Source of the DNA: Plazaster borealis
Lineage: Eukaryota; Echinodermata; Asteroidea; Forcipulatida; Labidiasteridae
Assembly (NCBI GenBank): GCA_021014325.1
Contig: CM037460.1
Location: 28,536,336 to 28,600,335, forward strand
Length of the DNA stretch: 64,000 bases
Direction of reading: 5' to 3'
The translations under genes were made by a program, and so were the position numbers. Below the pieces are notes generated by a model. The model ran no database searches and was not told the origin of the DNA. It saw nothing but the letters and a program-made list of their open reading frames with translations. Each line of letters begins with the position of its first letter. Within the stretch, counting starts at the first letter, position 1. Shown piece by piece: positions 38,040 through 48,942 of this stretch.

Positions 38040-40040
38040 TGTGTTTTCACATAAATGTTGAAATGTATTTTCAAGGGATTGTTGACATATATCCAAAATG
38101 TTGGCGTATATTGTTCACATGGTTGACACATTTTTGTTACAACAATGTTGACAATTATTTTTTTGAAATGTTGACATGTATTTTTACGTGAATGTTGACA
38201 GGTATTTTCACAAAATGTTGATATATATTTTATGCGGTATGAAGCATATTTTTTAAATTTGTTAAATGTTGAACAGTGTAAATACTTCTGTTGGTGTACA
38301 TTGCAAAGTAGTTGAGGTTGTTGTTATGTTGTGATATTTTTTTGTTATGTTGCCGCAGTTTCCGTGCAGGGTTGAATAAATTCCGCTTTGGCGTGCCGTA
38401 AGCATGACTTGTTAGTCTCTCCGGCATGTAGGCCGTATATATACTAGCCTTGATTCAAGGCTGTTGGCGTAGTATACCCCGGCCCGGTGCGGCACGATTC
38501 GGCAACAACTGCAGTGCATAGACAGTGCATATTGTACATGTACATGTACATGTACAGTACATGTACATATATTGTACAGCGAGAACAGTATAGTCAAGTC
38601 GTGAGTACGGTCGTTCTTTCAACCTCGAACGCGTGACTCAAACAACAGCCTTGACCGGTTTGTAACTGAAAGCTTATGTGTTTCTTTATATTTTATTGGA
38701 AATCCAATAAAAGCGCTTATGCAGGATGTGGGCGTTTCATTCTAAACATTGGCCAATCACAGGCGCGATTGAGAATGACGTATTTGACCTGAACGGCAAG
38801 GCTGCATAATTACTGCTGCTATAGCTAGCATGCAATCCATGACGACTGTGTTGGTTATACGCTGTACACGCGGATCGGCCGGTCGCGGCCGGCTGGAGCG
38901 CCTTGATCAAGGATATGGACAACCCTGATCATTCGCCATTCTTTTGGTTATTAATTCTGGAGTTGATGTAGTTTCTGCATTTGTGTTTTCCTTACATGTC
39001 CTCTCGAAGTCCGACTTAAATCTGTGCAGCCACACCGTCTTCATACTTTTGAATCGTTCTCGGGCAGGGTCTTAGAATTTACTGCTAAGCAATATTGAAA
39101 GGATACAGTCACACATGATACATGTGAATTAGAGTTTATTCTAGTAAGTGTACTTGGGAAATGTGCTTTAAATAAATAGGCAGCTCTGAAATTGGGCACC
39201 TCTTGGGGCGGCCCACAAGATATAAAAAGTGCAATAAGCTATTAATTGCCTCCATGATGAAACAATCAACAATATTGTAGTTATTTGAGGTCTTTGTTTT
39301 GTATATTCTACCTCCAATGAATGCACCAACAATGATTTAATGGTGCAAGATGGAGACAGGAGATGGTCAATCGGGCTTATAGGCCATTATAAAATAAAAT
39401 AAAACGTCAGAAAAGCGTCTTCCTGATGGGAAATGGTGTATACATGTTATGTACTAAATCGATCCACTCAACCTCATATTCCTGCCCTCATTGTCTCGCT
39501 CAGCTGACAATTTGTGGGGAATACGCAACATTTTCAGATAGATATTATTATAACAAAATATTCCCAAATTCAAACCGGCGCGCCAGTGTATGCAAGTAGC
39601 CACATCTGGATACTGCATGCATATTCATAAGAATGAGTAAACAAGACTTCCGCCACTGACCAATGGGGTCTCGCCTTTCGCGCGCATTATAGTAATGAGT
39701 CATTGGCTTCAATACAAAACCATAAAAGCGTTGATTCGGTGAGTAAACGGGACGTATAGCTCACAATAATATGAGCATGCGCACACTGATACTGCACACG
39801 GACACGTCCATGCACGTAGCTGGTAGCTCGGGCGGGTAGCTCGGGCGGGTAGCGCGGCGCAAATAAAATAAAAATTAAAACATTACAATAAAAATTATAA
39901 AAACCTCCAACGCCTTGATCAAGGCTATATATATACCGGTAATCAATGGTTTGCAGCGCGCAACGCTGGTCACAATTACCAACGGCTTATGTTTATACAA
40001 GTGACCCGTTGGTTATCGTTTACCAGCGTAGCATGCAGCA
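38040..40040 (-). repeat. right arm of the large nested inverted repeat
   Basis: Carries the left-arm blocks in inverse orientation, but the AACATT-rich block (38040-38400) is displaced to the inner end. Contains a TACATG palindromic microsatellite at about 38535-38570. Confidence 0.85.
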
Positions 40041-40526
40041 CACCAACTGTTCATTCCGCTGGATTGCAGCCTCGCTACCATGGGCAGCGCGTCGTGCGAT
40101 ACCTCTCACCACTAACCCCTTGAATCAAGTCTACTAACCCCTGGGAGGGAAACACTGAACATCAACGCTGATTGGCTCCCAAAAGTGACTGATTTGCTTG
40201 CACGCTTGTTAATAACATTCGAGCGCATGTAGGGCGCTTGTCGGGCTCTTAGTACGCGCGTAAAAACGCACGTAGAACGCGTGTAAAAATGCAAGTATTT
40301 CGACGCAGTACATTCAATTAAATCATGTTTTTACATGGTCTCCCTAAACTGCATACAGTTAGACGTATCACAAGATTGAAAAAGAATGGGAGGGGCCAGT
40401 TGCTCTATGACTTGATGCGTATTTTGACAGCGCGCTCTGCGTAGTCTCTAAAACAGAATGGATCAACCACAGGACTAATTAAAATAGCCAAATATATGGG
40501 CTACTTTCGTTTCACACTTCCAGGAG

Positions 40527-40676
40527 TGCGTTTTGGCGGCTGTAACCAATAACTGTTTCTGACGTCATAACCGAAACGGTAACCGAGCTCACAACTCGGT
40601 TATCGTTCAGTCTGAACAGCAGAACCAACGACCAACAACCGAAACAGTTTTTGGTTACCGCCGCCAAAACGCACCC
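40527..40676. mobile_element. hairpin MITE
   Basis: GTGCGTTTTGGCGGCTGTAA at the left pairs with TTACCGCCGCCAAAACGCAC at the right; AACTGTTTC/GAAACAGTT also pairs. Non-coding, about 150 bp. Confidence 0.75.
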
Positions 40677-41039
40677 CAGGGTGTATAATCGAGCAAGGCA
40701 TTCTGGGAAAGAAACCAAAATGGCGCGGCGAGATCGTACACCATGGGAACGAGGTTGGCTGCATTGCATTGATCAACACGTGGGCGCGCGCGCTTCCGGT
40801 GATGATAGCGACAATCCCCACAGCATATGTTAAACCATAGAGAAAGCAGTTTAAACAATAATTATTGGCTTTAAATACGACTAAAGTTGTTTTTACTTTA
40901 TTGTAAATGAAAGCCTACAAATAGCAGATGTATTTTGTTTTGTAATGTTTTGTTTTCATTCTTTTAACTTTCTTTTTGTGTGGGTGTGACAGGTGTAGGA
41001 AAATCTTTGTTCAGTTACCCTTCCACTGTTTATATTTCC

Positions 41040-41890
41040 AATTTAATCTCTTCCAGCACACTGTACAAGTTAATTTCTAGGAATGTTCTGTAATAAACAA
41101 CCCTCTTGCTTAATCCTTAATCCTTGTAGTGGTTAGTCACCCCTGTAATTTACTTCAGATAGCAGCCTGGTAGGAGCGCAAGGGAAACACTCCACATTTA
41201 TGTGTTCTCCCACCATCACGATTGTTTTTTATGTATATAACAACTTTAAATTCTAAGTTTTGCCTGCGTCAAGTAATACACTGCTATGGACTCGGTAAGC
41301 CCAAATTTTGTTTTATTATTCATTTTGACAAACATAATATTCTTGTGTTTCTTTGGAATTTCATTTCTAAAGTTGCATTTATTTTTTGGAAATATCTTTT
41401 GTTATAAACTTAGTTTGGATTCAACTTTCAAGCCTATGTGTTTCTTCTTAAATTTGATTGAAGAACTGTATTTTGATCAATTGTATTTCTTGTTGTTTTA
41501 TTTACACAGGTTTTAAAGCCATTTTGATTTTAATTTGTAACCTTCTTTGGCACTGTGTTTTGTTATTTTTTTGGTTTCTATAAATTCTGCTAGTTCAGTA
41601 GTGTTACTATTAGTCTTGGTTTAGATTTCACTTGATTTATTGTTGTACATTGAATCACTGGTCTTGCTTTTGGTCATCGCTTTATAATCAATAAAGTTAT
41701 TTTTGTTATTTTGTGATTGAGGAAACCTACAAATTGAGTCACTGTCCCACTTCTTGCATTTCCTCGCGACTTTTCCCTACCCGATCTTGGTTTTTCTCAT
41801 TTGTTCAAGCGAGTACCGCCAACATAGTGTTTTTATTAGTTTTATTCATTAGTTTTCTAAGCGTACCTTTTTTCCGGGCTACATAGGCAC
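41040..41890 (+). mobile_element. T-rich LTR-like element, related to 22600-24065
   Basis: Shares AATAAACAAC near 41095 and a long 3' block (GCGACTTTTCCCTACCCGAT through CCGGGCTACATAGG) with the copy 17 kb upstream. Non-coding. A G-run repeat containing GCGGCTACGCC follows at 41905-42000. Confidence 0.4.
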
Positions 41891-42130
41891 TATTGCAATT
41901 TTTTCATGGGGGGCACCTGGGAGGGGGGCACTGGAAATTTGTGGGGGGGGGGCACGTGCCCCCGCCCCCCCGGCCTCCCCCCCGCGGCTACGCCGTTGTT
42001 CTATCGTAAACACTTGCTTACCGGTAAACTCCTTTACGAATTAAATTTGGCCCAGTTTAATTGCGCAATCCCCATGCCAATTATGAACCAAAAAGTTGTC
42101 ATTAAATATGCACAAAAGCCATATTTGACT

Positions 42131-42224
42131 GCGTACGACCATACTACGTTGATCACCGACGTAAGGCAAAGTCGGGCCCGGACAGTATTTGGATGGGAGA
42201 CCGCCTGGGAATACCGTCGTGGTT
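42131..42224 (+). pseudogene. degenerate 5S rRNA gene
   Basis: Recognisable by CGACCATACTACGTTGA, GTCGGGCCCGG and GGATGGGAGACCGCCTGGGA. About 20 bp corresponding to nt 23-42 are missing and several bases differ. The following ~200 bp resemble the 5S spacer, so this is the worn edge of the array. Confidence 0.9.
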
Positions 42225-42428
42225 TTTCTGAGCTTTACAAATTGTGTCAAAATCTTTAATTAATAAAGACGGTATAATTGTTTTCTTTACTGTTATCCAC
42301 GTTTTTAATCTACTCATTTTCAGGTGGGCTCAAAAAGAGGTTTACTTTGTAAACTTACAACGACAAAAACTGAAGATTTTGCTCGATTGCTGGTTGCTTG
42401 GTAACTTGGTCACTTGGTCACTTGGTAA

Positions 42429-45188
42429 TGTAAGCAATTGTTATTTTGTTTTATCCCACACCTCCCCCAATCTGACAAGCACCCCATCCTAATTAATCCA
42501 ATGCCCACCCAGACACCAGTGTCCAGACTGGCTGTCTGGGACTTGACAAATTTACGACCTTGATGCCCACCTAGTCTGTCCCCACAACTTGAGTATAAAA
42601 TGCCCTTATGTCACATCTCTAGTTTATTCTTCTCAGTTCTGCACTTATTGACAGACCCTCCTGGTTAGCCCAGTGCAAGATTTTGCACTGTGGCCCCATC
42701 CGGTATTTTTCTATCCTTTCCTGACTCCTCGACTGATACTCATCTTTGTACAGCCTACAGTTCTGAATAAATCTTATTCTGTATTTAAGCCCAAAGTTAA
42801 GAGTCTTATGTTGGGGTTTTATTTATATGTTTTTGTTGGCCATCAGCCTACAGTTAGTGACACCTAAGTGTTACACTGGTAGCAGCGGTTACTACCTGCC
42901 ATGCCATCGAAGTGAACTATTTTCTACAATTTTGATCCTTCAATTTTCTTCAGGACGTCGTCTCTCTTCTTGTTTCGTCCATCATATTTCCTGTTGTATG
43001 GAGAATTTTGGCACTGTTTCTACGTCTCTGCATTCTGCATAGCCGGTTTTCTTTATTGGCCCATCGGATTGGATCTCAACAATCGACCGCCTTTATCGTC
43101 TTCAGCTGGCCCCTGGCCCCTTGAATGCTGGCCTGTTGTGTGGCCTCACCCTGCAGTCACGGTTCCTGCCCGAGAAGTTGCTATTTGTGCTTCTAGTTAC
43201 ATTTCCAGTTCGTCTGTTTTTCTTCGAACAATTTGCTGCTTCTCCATAGCTGCATTGTTTGTCATCATTTAATTGTTTTCGTAGGTGACCCCGGACTGCC
43301 TTCGTTTATTTCCACGCTCGGGAGTATTTCAACTTTTATCTCAACATTTCTTCAGTTCATCTATCCTTCCAACTGACTGTGTTTCTCATCCTGATTTTTG
43401 GTATCCTGTTTTCCCTCCTCCCCTGCCACTGACTCCAGCCTCTACGCTTCGTAGCCTGCAGTTTCTTCGGACTTATCCACATGTTGTGTTTATTGTGTGT
43501 GAACTCCAGCGTGTGCCCCCATCGCTTCATCTCTATACCGTTATTCGAGTTTGTCACTCTCTGAACTGTTAGCTTTCTTTTCTTTGAACTTTACACGAAC
43601 AAATAATTGTACCGTTCTAACTGCTGTACTCTTCCTATCGGTCTGATCCTTGATATCTGGTTCACGCAAGTCTTCGTTTTGTTCATTTTCATATTGGTTG
43701 CATTAATTTGTAATCTTGTCAGATTGTATTGCCAATTGTTTTGGGGGTTTTTGCTCATCAATCGGCTTATATCGTATCAGCACTCCATCAAACTTCCTTG
43801 TTTTCTTTGTTAAACTTATGTTAAGTTGCGCTTTTTGAATCCATACATTTTTAGTTCCATTATCTAGTGTTTAGGGGATTTAATTAATGGTATGGCCGGC
43901 CAGATTTATATTGCTTCTTAAATGCTTACTGTGATATTGTTTTCTTTTGTTTAGACATTCATATTGATTTACTGTTTTCTTATGCTTTTTGACCAATCGA
44001 ACTCCTTCCCTCATTTGCTTTAGTGCTTATGTGCGTACACAGAGCTATTATTTCTGACCACTTTTGTTCTTTGTTGTTGTTATTGGTGCTTTGCTTATAC
44101 ATGCTTTGCGTTTTTGCGACATCTCGCTCAGCTCCCATGGCAAGTTATCTCAATCTGAGAAGGCTATCGCTTATAGCTTTTTTCTTTTCAGTGGCCATCC
44201 CATGACTTTTTAACAATTGATGGTCATCATTTCGATAGAATATCAATTGTTTTGTTTTTTTTACTTTTATTTTTTCGTTACCATGGTTACACTTTTCTTC
44301 ACTTTTAAAAGTTCAGATTTCTTTTTTTCAACATATAATCCTTCAATTTCTTTTCTAATTTATCGATTTGTTTTATTCATTTCCTTTCAATGATTACACT
44401 TCATTTTTTCATTTTTTTATAATTATTATATTTTAGCTTAGTACAGTCATAATCTTAATTTTTTCTCTTAAACGAATGGGCTAATTTTCTATGTGTCAAT
44501 TAATTGTATTACTTACATGTATCATAGAGAAAGGACCACTTTCGCATGGATGTATGATGAAAATGGGGAGATTTTCTTCCCCCAGATTAGCCTTTTGTCA
44601 AGGCCTTCGTGTCTTGGAGCCGCGATCCCAAGCGACTGAAATGGGAGACCACGCACGCGAGTGGCGAAGCCACGTGGGCCTTTTCCAACTTGTTTGCGGT
44701 TTCTTATGTGTTTCTTTATAATCGCGACTTTTGCTACCCGAAACGGTAGCAAAAGTCCAAACCAATCAGAAGTGCATAACGCGCGTTTCATACTTCATGA
44801 ATAATTCATTACAAAAACCGCAAACAAGTTGGAAAAGGCCCTCATGGCTTCGCCCCTCGGCTCGCGCGCGTGGTCTCTCGTTCCAGTCGCTCCACTGTTT
44901 ACAAAGCTGTCCAAGCCACGATGGCCTTGACAAAAGGCTACCCCAAGATGGAAGTAATACTTATGTAAGCTTGTTATTTTGTTTTACCCCACACCTCCCC
45001 CAATCTCACAAGCACCCCATCCTAATTAATCCAATGCCCATCCAGACACCAGTGTCGGGACTGGCTGTGGGACTTGACACTACGACCAACCACATAGTCT
45101 GTGCCCACAACTTCAATATAAAATGCCCTTATGGCTCATCTTGAGTTTATTCTTCTCTGTTCTGCACTTTTTGACAGACCCTCCTGGT
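42429..45188 (+). mobile_element. non-autonomous LTR retrotransposon in a 5S spacer
   Basis: The 5' LTR is 42429-42875, with TGTAA...TTACA ends, TATA box at 42594-42600 and AATAAA at 42766-42771. The primer-binding site TGGTAGCAGCGG (42877-42888) matches the 3' end of initiator tRNA-Met at 11 of 12 positions. The 3' LTR (44964-45188) keeps only about the first 226 bp, cut at CAGACCCTCCTGG. The 2.1-kb interior has no gag, protease, RT or integrase motif. It sits in the CTTGGTCA minisatellite of a 5S spacer. Confidence 0.85.
44588..44941. mobile_element. foldback MITE beside the 3' LTR
   Basis: Arms of about 115 bp pair: GCCTTTTGTCAAGGCC at the left end with GGCCTTGACAAAAGGC at the right, and CCTTTTCCAACTTGTTTGCG inverted at the inner ends. 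TA flanks both ends, as for Tc1/mariner-type elements. Nested in the LTR element. Confidence 0.8.
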
Positions 45189-45757
45189 CTACATAGAGAG
45201 GTTTCCTTTGTCAGCTTTTACAACCACTTATGACTGTTGTGATAACGTTGTTATTAACGGTACGAAGGCTTTAAGTTTGATTTCGAAACTATTTCATTGA
45301 AGCTTTTGCTTGATTTTCTTTCACTTGCTGGTTGCTTGGTCACTTGGTCACTTGGTCACCTGGTCACTTGGTCACCTGGTGACATGGTCACTCGGTCACT
45401 TGGTCACTTCTCGACTGGGTTATGTACTGGGTCATGTGCGTGGTTGCCAGGTCAAGCTTCTACTCCCAAGGTAGCTGATCTCAGGTAGCTGATCCCAAGG
45501 GTTCGGCACTCTGCTGGAGGTCGAGAACAAGTGGCCAGCTAGTACAGTTTGGTGCTCCAGGCGACTGGTGCTCAGCTTATTAGTGATTGATCGACCCCTT
45601 TTGGCGATAATGTGTGTGTGGGTGGTGGTGGTGGTTAGATAGAGAAGGGCCTACTCTTATCAGACTTACAACCATCGACTGTGCATTACGTGTTTAAAAT
45701 ATGCAAATGATGACACACAGAGTTGTTTATAAATATCCACGGAAGCCCGAGTGAAGT
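45189..45757 (+). repeat. 5S rDNA intergenic spacer (5'-truncated unit)
   Basis: Resumes at TCTACATAGAGAGG after the truncated LTR. Contains the CTTGGTCAC minisatellite (45335-45415) and continues to the 5S gene. Near-identical to the spacers at 45878-46544 and 57682-59588. Confidence 0.9.
45727..45736 (+). promoter_or_regulatory. TATA-like element of the 5S gene
   Basis: TTTATAAATA lies 22-31 bp upstream of the 5S start and is conserved before the 46545 copy. The 59589 copy has TTGATAAATA. Confidence 0.65.
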
Positions 45758-45877
45758 GCCTACGACCATACTACGTTGAACACACCGGTTCTCGTCCGAT
45801 CACCGAAGTTAAGCAACGTCGGGCCCGGTCAGTACTTGGATGGGAGACCGCCTGGGAATACCGGGTGTCGTAGGTTT
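45758..45877 (+). rRNA. 5S rRNA gene, complete
   Basis: 120 bp from GCCTACGACCATACTACG to GGGTGTCGTAGGTTT. The ends pair (GCCTACGAC with GTCGTAGGT). The internal promoter is visible: box A region AAGTTAAGCAACG (nt 49-61) and box C TACTTGGATGGGAGACCGCC (nt 76-95). A T-run at 45875-45879 should end pol III transcription. It is the only unbroken copy in the window and serves as reference for the interrupted ones. Confidence 0.98.
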
Positions 45878-46544
45878 TTGCGCAATTCCCTTTCATTTCA
45901 TCAGTTAGGACAACACACTTGGCATAATTGGTTTTTTTTTCTCTCCACCGCTTTAATCTCCACGTTTTTCAATGCACTTATTTTCAGGTGGTCTACATAG
46001 AGAGGTTTCCTTTGTCAGCTTTTACAACCACTTATGACTGTTGTGATAACGTTGTTATTAACGGTACGAAGGCTTTAAGTTTGATTTCGAAACTATTTCA
46101 TTGAAGCTTTTGCTTGATTTTCTTTCACTTGCTGGTTGCTTGGTCACTTGGTCACTTGGTCACCTGGTCGCTTGGTCACCTGGTGACATGGTCACTCGGT
46201 CACTTGGTCACTTCTCGACTGGGTTATGTACTGGGTCATGTGCGTGGTTGCCAGGTCAAGCTTCTACTCCCAAGGTAGCTGATCTCAGGTAGCTGATCCC
46301 AAGGGTTCGGCACTCTGCTGGAGGTCGAGAACAAGTGGCCAGCTAGTACAGTTTGGTGCTCCAGGCGACTGGTGCTCAGCTTATTAGTGATTGATCGACC
46401 CCTTTTGGCGATAATGTGTGTGTGGGTAGAGAAGGGCCTACTCTTATCAGACTTACATCCATCGACCGTGCATTACGTGTTTAAAATATGCAAATGATGA
46501 CACACAGAGTTGTTTATAAATATCCACCGAAGCCCGATTGAATC
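45878..46544 (+). repeat. 5S rDNA intergenic spacer, complete
   Basis: 667 bp between two 5S starts 787 bp apart. Includes the CTTGGTCAC minisatellite (about 46137-46215) and a duplicated GGTAGCTGATC motif. Almost identical to the neighbouring spacers, which suggests recent homogenisation. Confidence 0.9.
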
Positions 46545-46646
46545 GCCTACGACCATACTACGTTGAACACACCGGTTCTCGTCCGATCACCGAAGTTAAG
46601 CAACGTCGGGCCCGGTCAGTACTTGGATGGGAGACCGCCTGGGAAT
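46545..46646 (+). pseudogene. 5S rRNA gene split by transposon 1, 5' part (nt 1-102)
   Basis: Identical to the intact gene through TGGGAAT (nt 96-102), then changes abruptly to transposon sequence. Its 3' part lies 11 kb away at 57657-57681. Confidence 0.95.
46640..46646 (+). repeat. target-site duplication TGGGAAT, left
   Basis: The same seven bases occur at 57657-57663 on the other side of the element. They equal 5S nt 96-102. Dada elements are known for 6-7 bp duplications. Confidence 0.85.
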
Positions 46647-46754
46647 GGGCCATCCCCCCTGCAAGTGCTTATCCGGCGATGAGGAATCACCAAAATTTGG
46701 TGATCAAACTAGTTGCGCATGCGTAGACTCGCCGGAGAGTGGCGGTGATTTCAA

Positions 46755-47080
46755 AAAGTTACCAAACTTAGTAAAGAACATTCAAAATTTATAGATTAAA
46801 CTGTTGATACAACCTCAATGTACAACCATAATGGCCTATTTAACGTGCTTCCGATAGCCCCATGTTTGACTACCAAACCTAGTAAATTACCAGTACATTA
46901 TCAGGTAATTAGCCCTATGTTTGACTACGAAACTAAGTAAATTACCAAACTTAGTAAAGATTCAAAATGTATAGATTAAACTGGTGATACAACCTCAATG
47001 TACAACCTTAACGGCCTATTTAACGTACTTCCGATTCCCATTCAAGACATGTTCAGGTAATTAGCCCTATGTTTGACTAC
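46755..47080. repeat. subterminal tandem duplication of about 170 bp
   Basis: ACCAAACTTAGTAAAG, GATACAACCTCAATGTACAA and GGCCTATTTAACGT occur in two consecutive copies. One copy is present in element 2 at 59795-59930. Confidence 0.7.
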
Positions 47081-47829
47081 CCCTGAAATTTACCAGATTC
47101 ATTACAAATGAAGAGGTTGAAACAACCTCACTTTATGTAATAAGTGCTGAATCCAAAAATAACGTTTTTGACACTTGGGTATATTTAACAGAAAATCCAG
47201 ATTTTTAACAGAAAATCCAAATTTTCACCAAATTTGCTTATACCTTTGTCCTCTCTGGACAGTTTTGCCCCAAATATCCTTAGTCATATAATCAATCATT
47301 TGTTTAAAGCAAGACTCGTTGATTTTGTTTGTACCAAATAATTTATCTCATTTAGATTAATATCTTACCACAAATAAATCTTCCAAGTTTTGTACATAAA
47401 AGAGCTCTAGAAACTGAAAAATTAAACTGTGCTATAATTTTAAGCAAGGCTGCTTAATTCAGCTACCTGAATAAACAGGAGCACCAAATAAAGATGGCCG
47501 ATTCCATCAAAGTGTGTTTTTCTAACAACTTGGCTTATTCCTTTCAGTTGGTTGGTTGGTAAGACACAGATAAGCTTTGCAATCATGCTAAAAGCTTCAA
47601 TTCAACAAAATTGAGGAATTAAATCACTGAGTCTTGCTTTAAGAGAGAAAATAGCTACTGAAACGATAATTTCAATGTCAGAGGCGAGTCTAAAGTCAGT
47701 TAGGAAATAATTGATTTGGGGTCTTTTTCTTAAGAAGTTTGTTTCCCTAAATTTCGTCATATCCTTTCGTCATATAATACAATAAAATCACACATAACTA
47801 CATGGCATTATAGTTCAGTTATAATTGTG

Positions 47830-48525
47830 TCATCTTTCTTTTAATTCTTGTTTTCCTCTGTTGGCAAAGTCAAATATTCAACACATACAAGTGCAAAATG
47901 ACATCATCTGCATTTTTCTTCTTTTACATGGTTGACAATGACAAGTATTATATAATGAATGTGTAAAATGACAGAATTTGACCACAGGGTATCCTTACAT
48001 TTGTTTTGATGATTAAAAGAAGTGGACATCGATATCATTGTTTGTTATTGAACTATAAGTGAGGATATCCAATACTAGAGAAAGCGTCTCTACTTTCACT
48101 TACTCGTTTTGATGATAAAACACATTATACTTAGTTACAATTATGTCATCTTTCTTTATCATCTTTCTTTTTCATTGTTGGCAATCTCAAATAATATATA
48201 AGTGTAAAATTACAGCATTTGCATGAATCTCTGCTTTTCATTGTTGAAAATGACAAATACATGTATTAAATAAAAGTGTAAAATGACAGCACTTGCAATA
48301 TTCTTTCTTGTTCATATAAAATGACAAATACATGTATATTACATGTATATAAAAGTGCAAAATGACAGCACTTGCATTAAACTCTCCTTTTCATTGTTGA
48401 AATTGACAAATACACGTATTATATGAAAATGACAGCACTTGCATTGATCTCTCTTTTCATTGAAAATAACAAATATATCATATAAAAGTGTAAAATAAAA
48501 GCATTTGATCGCAGCGTATCTATAC
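47830..48525. repeat. minisatellite of about 85 bp units
   Basis: About six degenerate repeats of AAAATGACAGCACTTGCATT, TTTTCATTGTTGAAAATGAC and AAATACATGTATTATATAAA. Lies 3' of the transposase stop codon and is absent from element 2. Confidence 0.75.
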
Positions 48526-48942
48526 ATTTGAACTTTATGAAGATGTAAATGTTTCTTGTGGTGACTGTCTACTGAAATACTTTAAAATCCTGCTTATAAG
48601 AAAAACTGATTTCCTTGCCCCTCACCAATTCAGGATATATGAAAAGGTAGAAATCAGAATATTCTAAAAATACCAATATTTTCATTGCAAATGATATTGG
48701 GGTAATACTATTGGTCAAAGATGGCTAGTTAAAAAGTTACTTATAAGCAGGTTTTTCAAGTATTCCATAAATGACATGCTTGACTTAAAAAATACCCTTT
48801 TAAACATACAAATTGACATTATTCAAGAAAAAACGATAAAAGGCAACTGACAAGAAAGTCAACAACTCCGGGATTGGAGGGAGTGTTTACTGGAAATCAG
48901 TGTATCACTACTAAAGTTCTTTCAGCAAATACTTAGCTTGAG

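Noticed and set aside
42970..44205. open frames inside the LTR element
   Set aside because: Several of 60-100 codons with hydrophobic translations but no gag, protease, RT or integrase motif and no continuity.
45335..46215. CRISPR-like array of CTTGGTCAC repeats
   Set aside because: Units are contiguous without spacers, lie in a eukaryotic 5S spacer and recur in each unit: a minisatellite.
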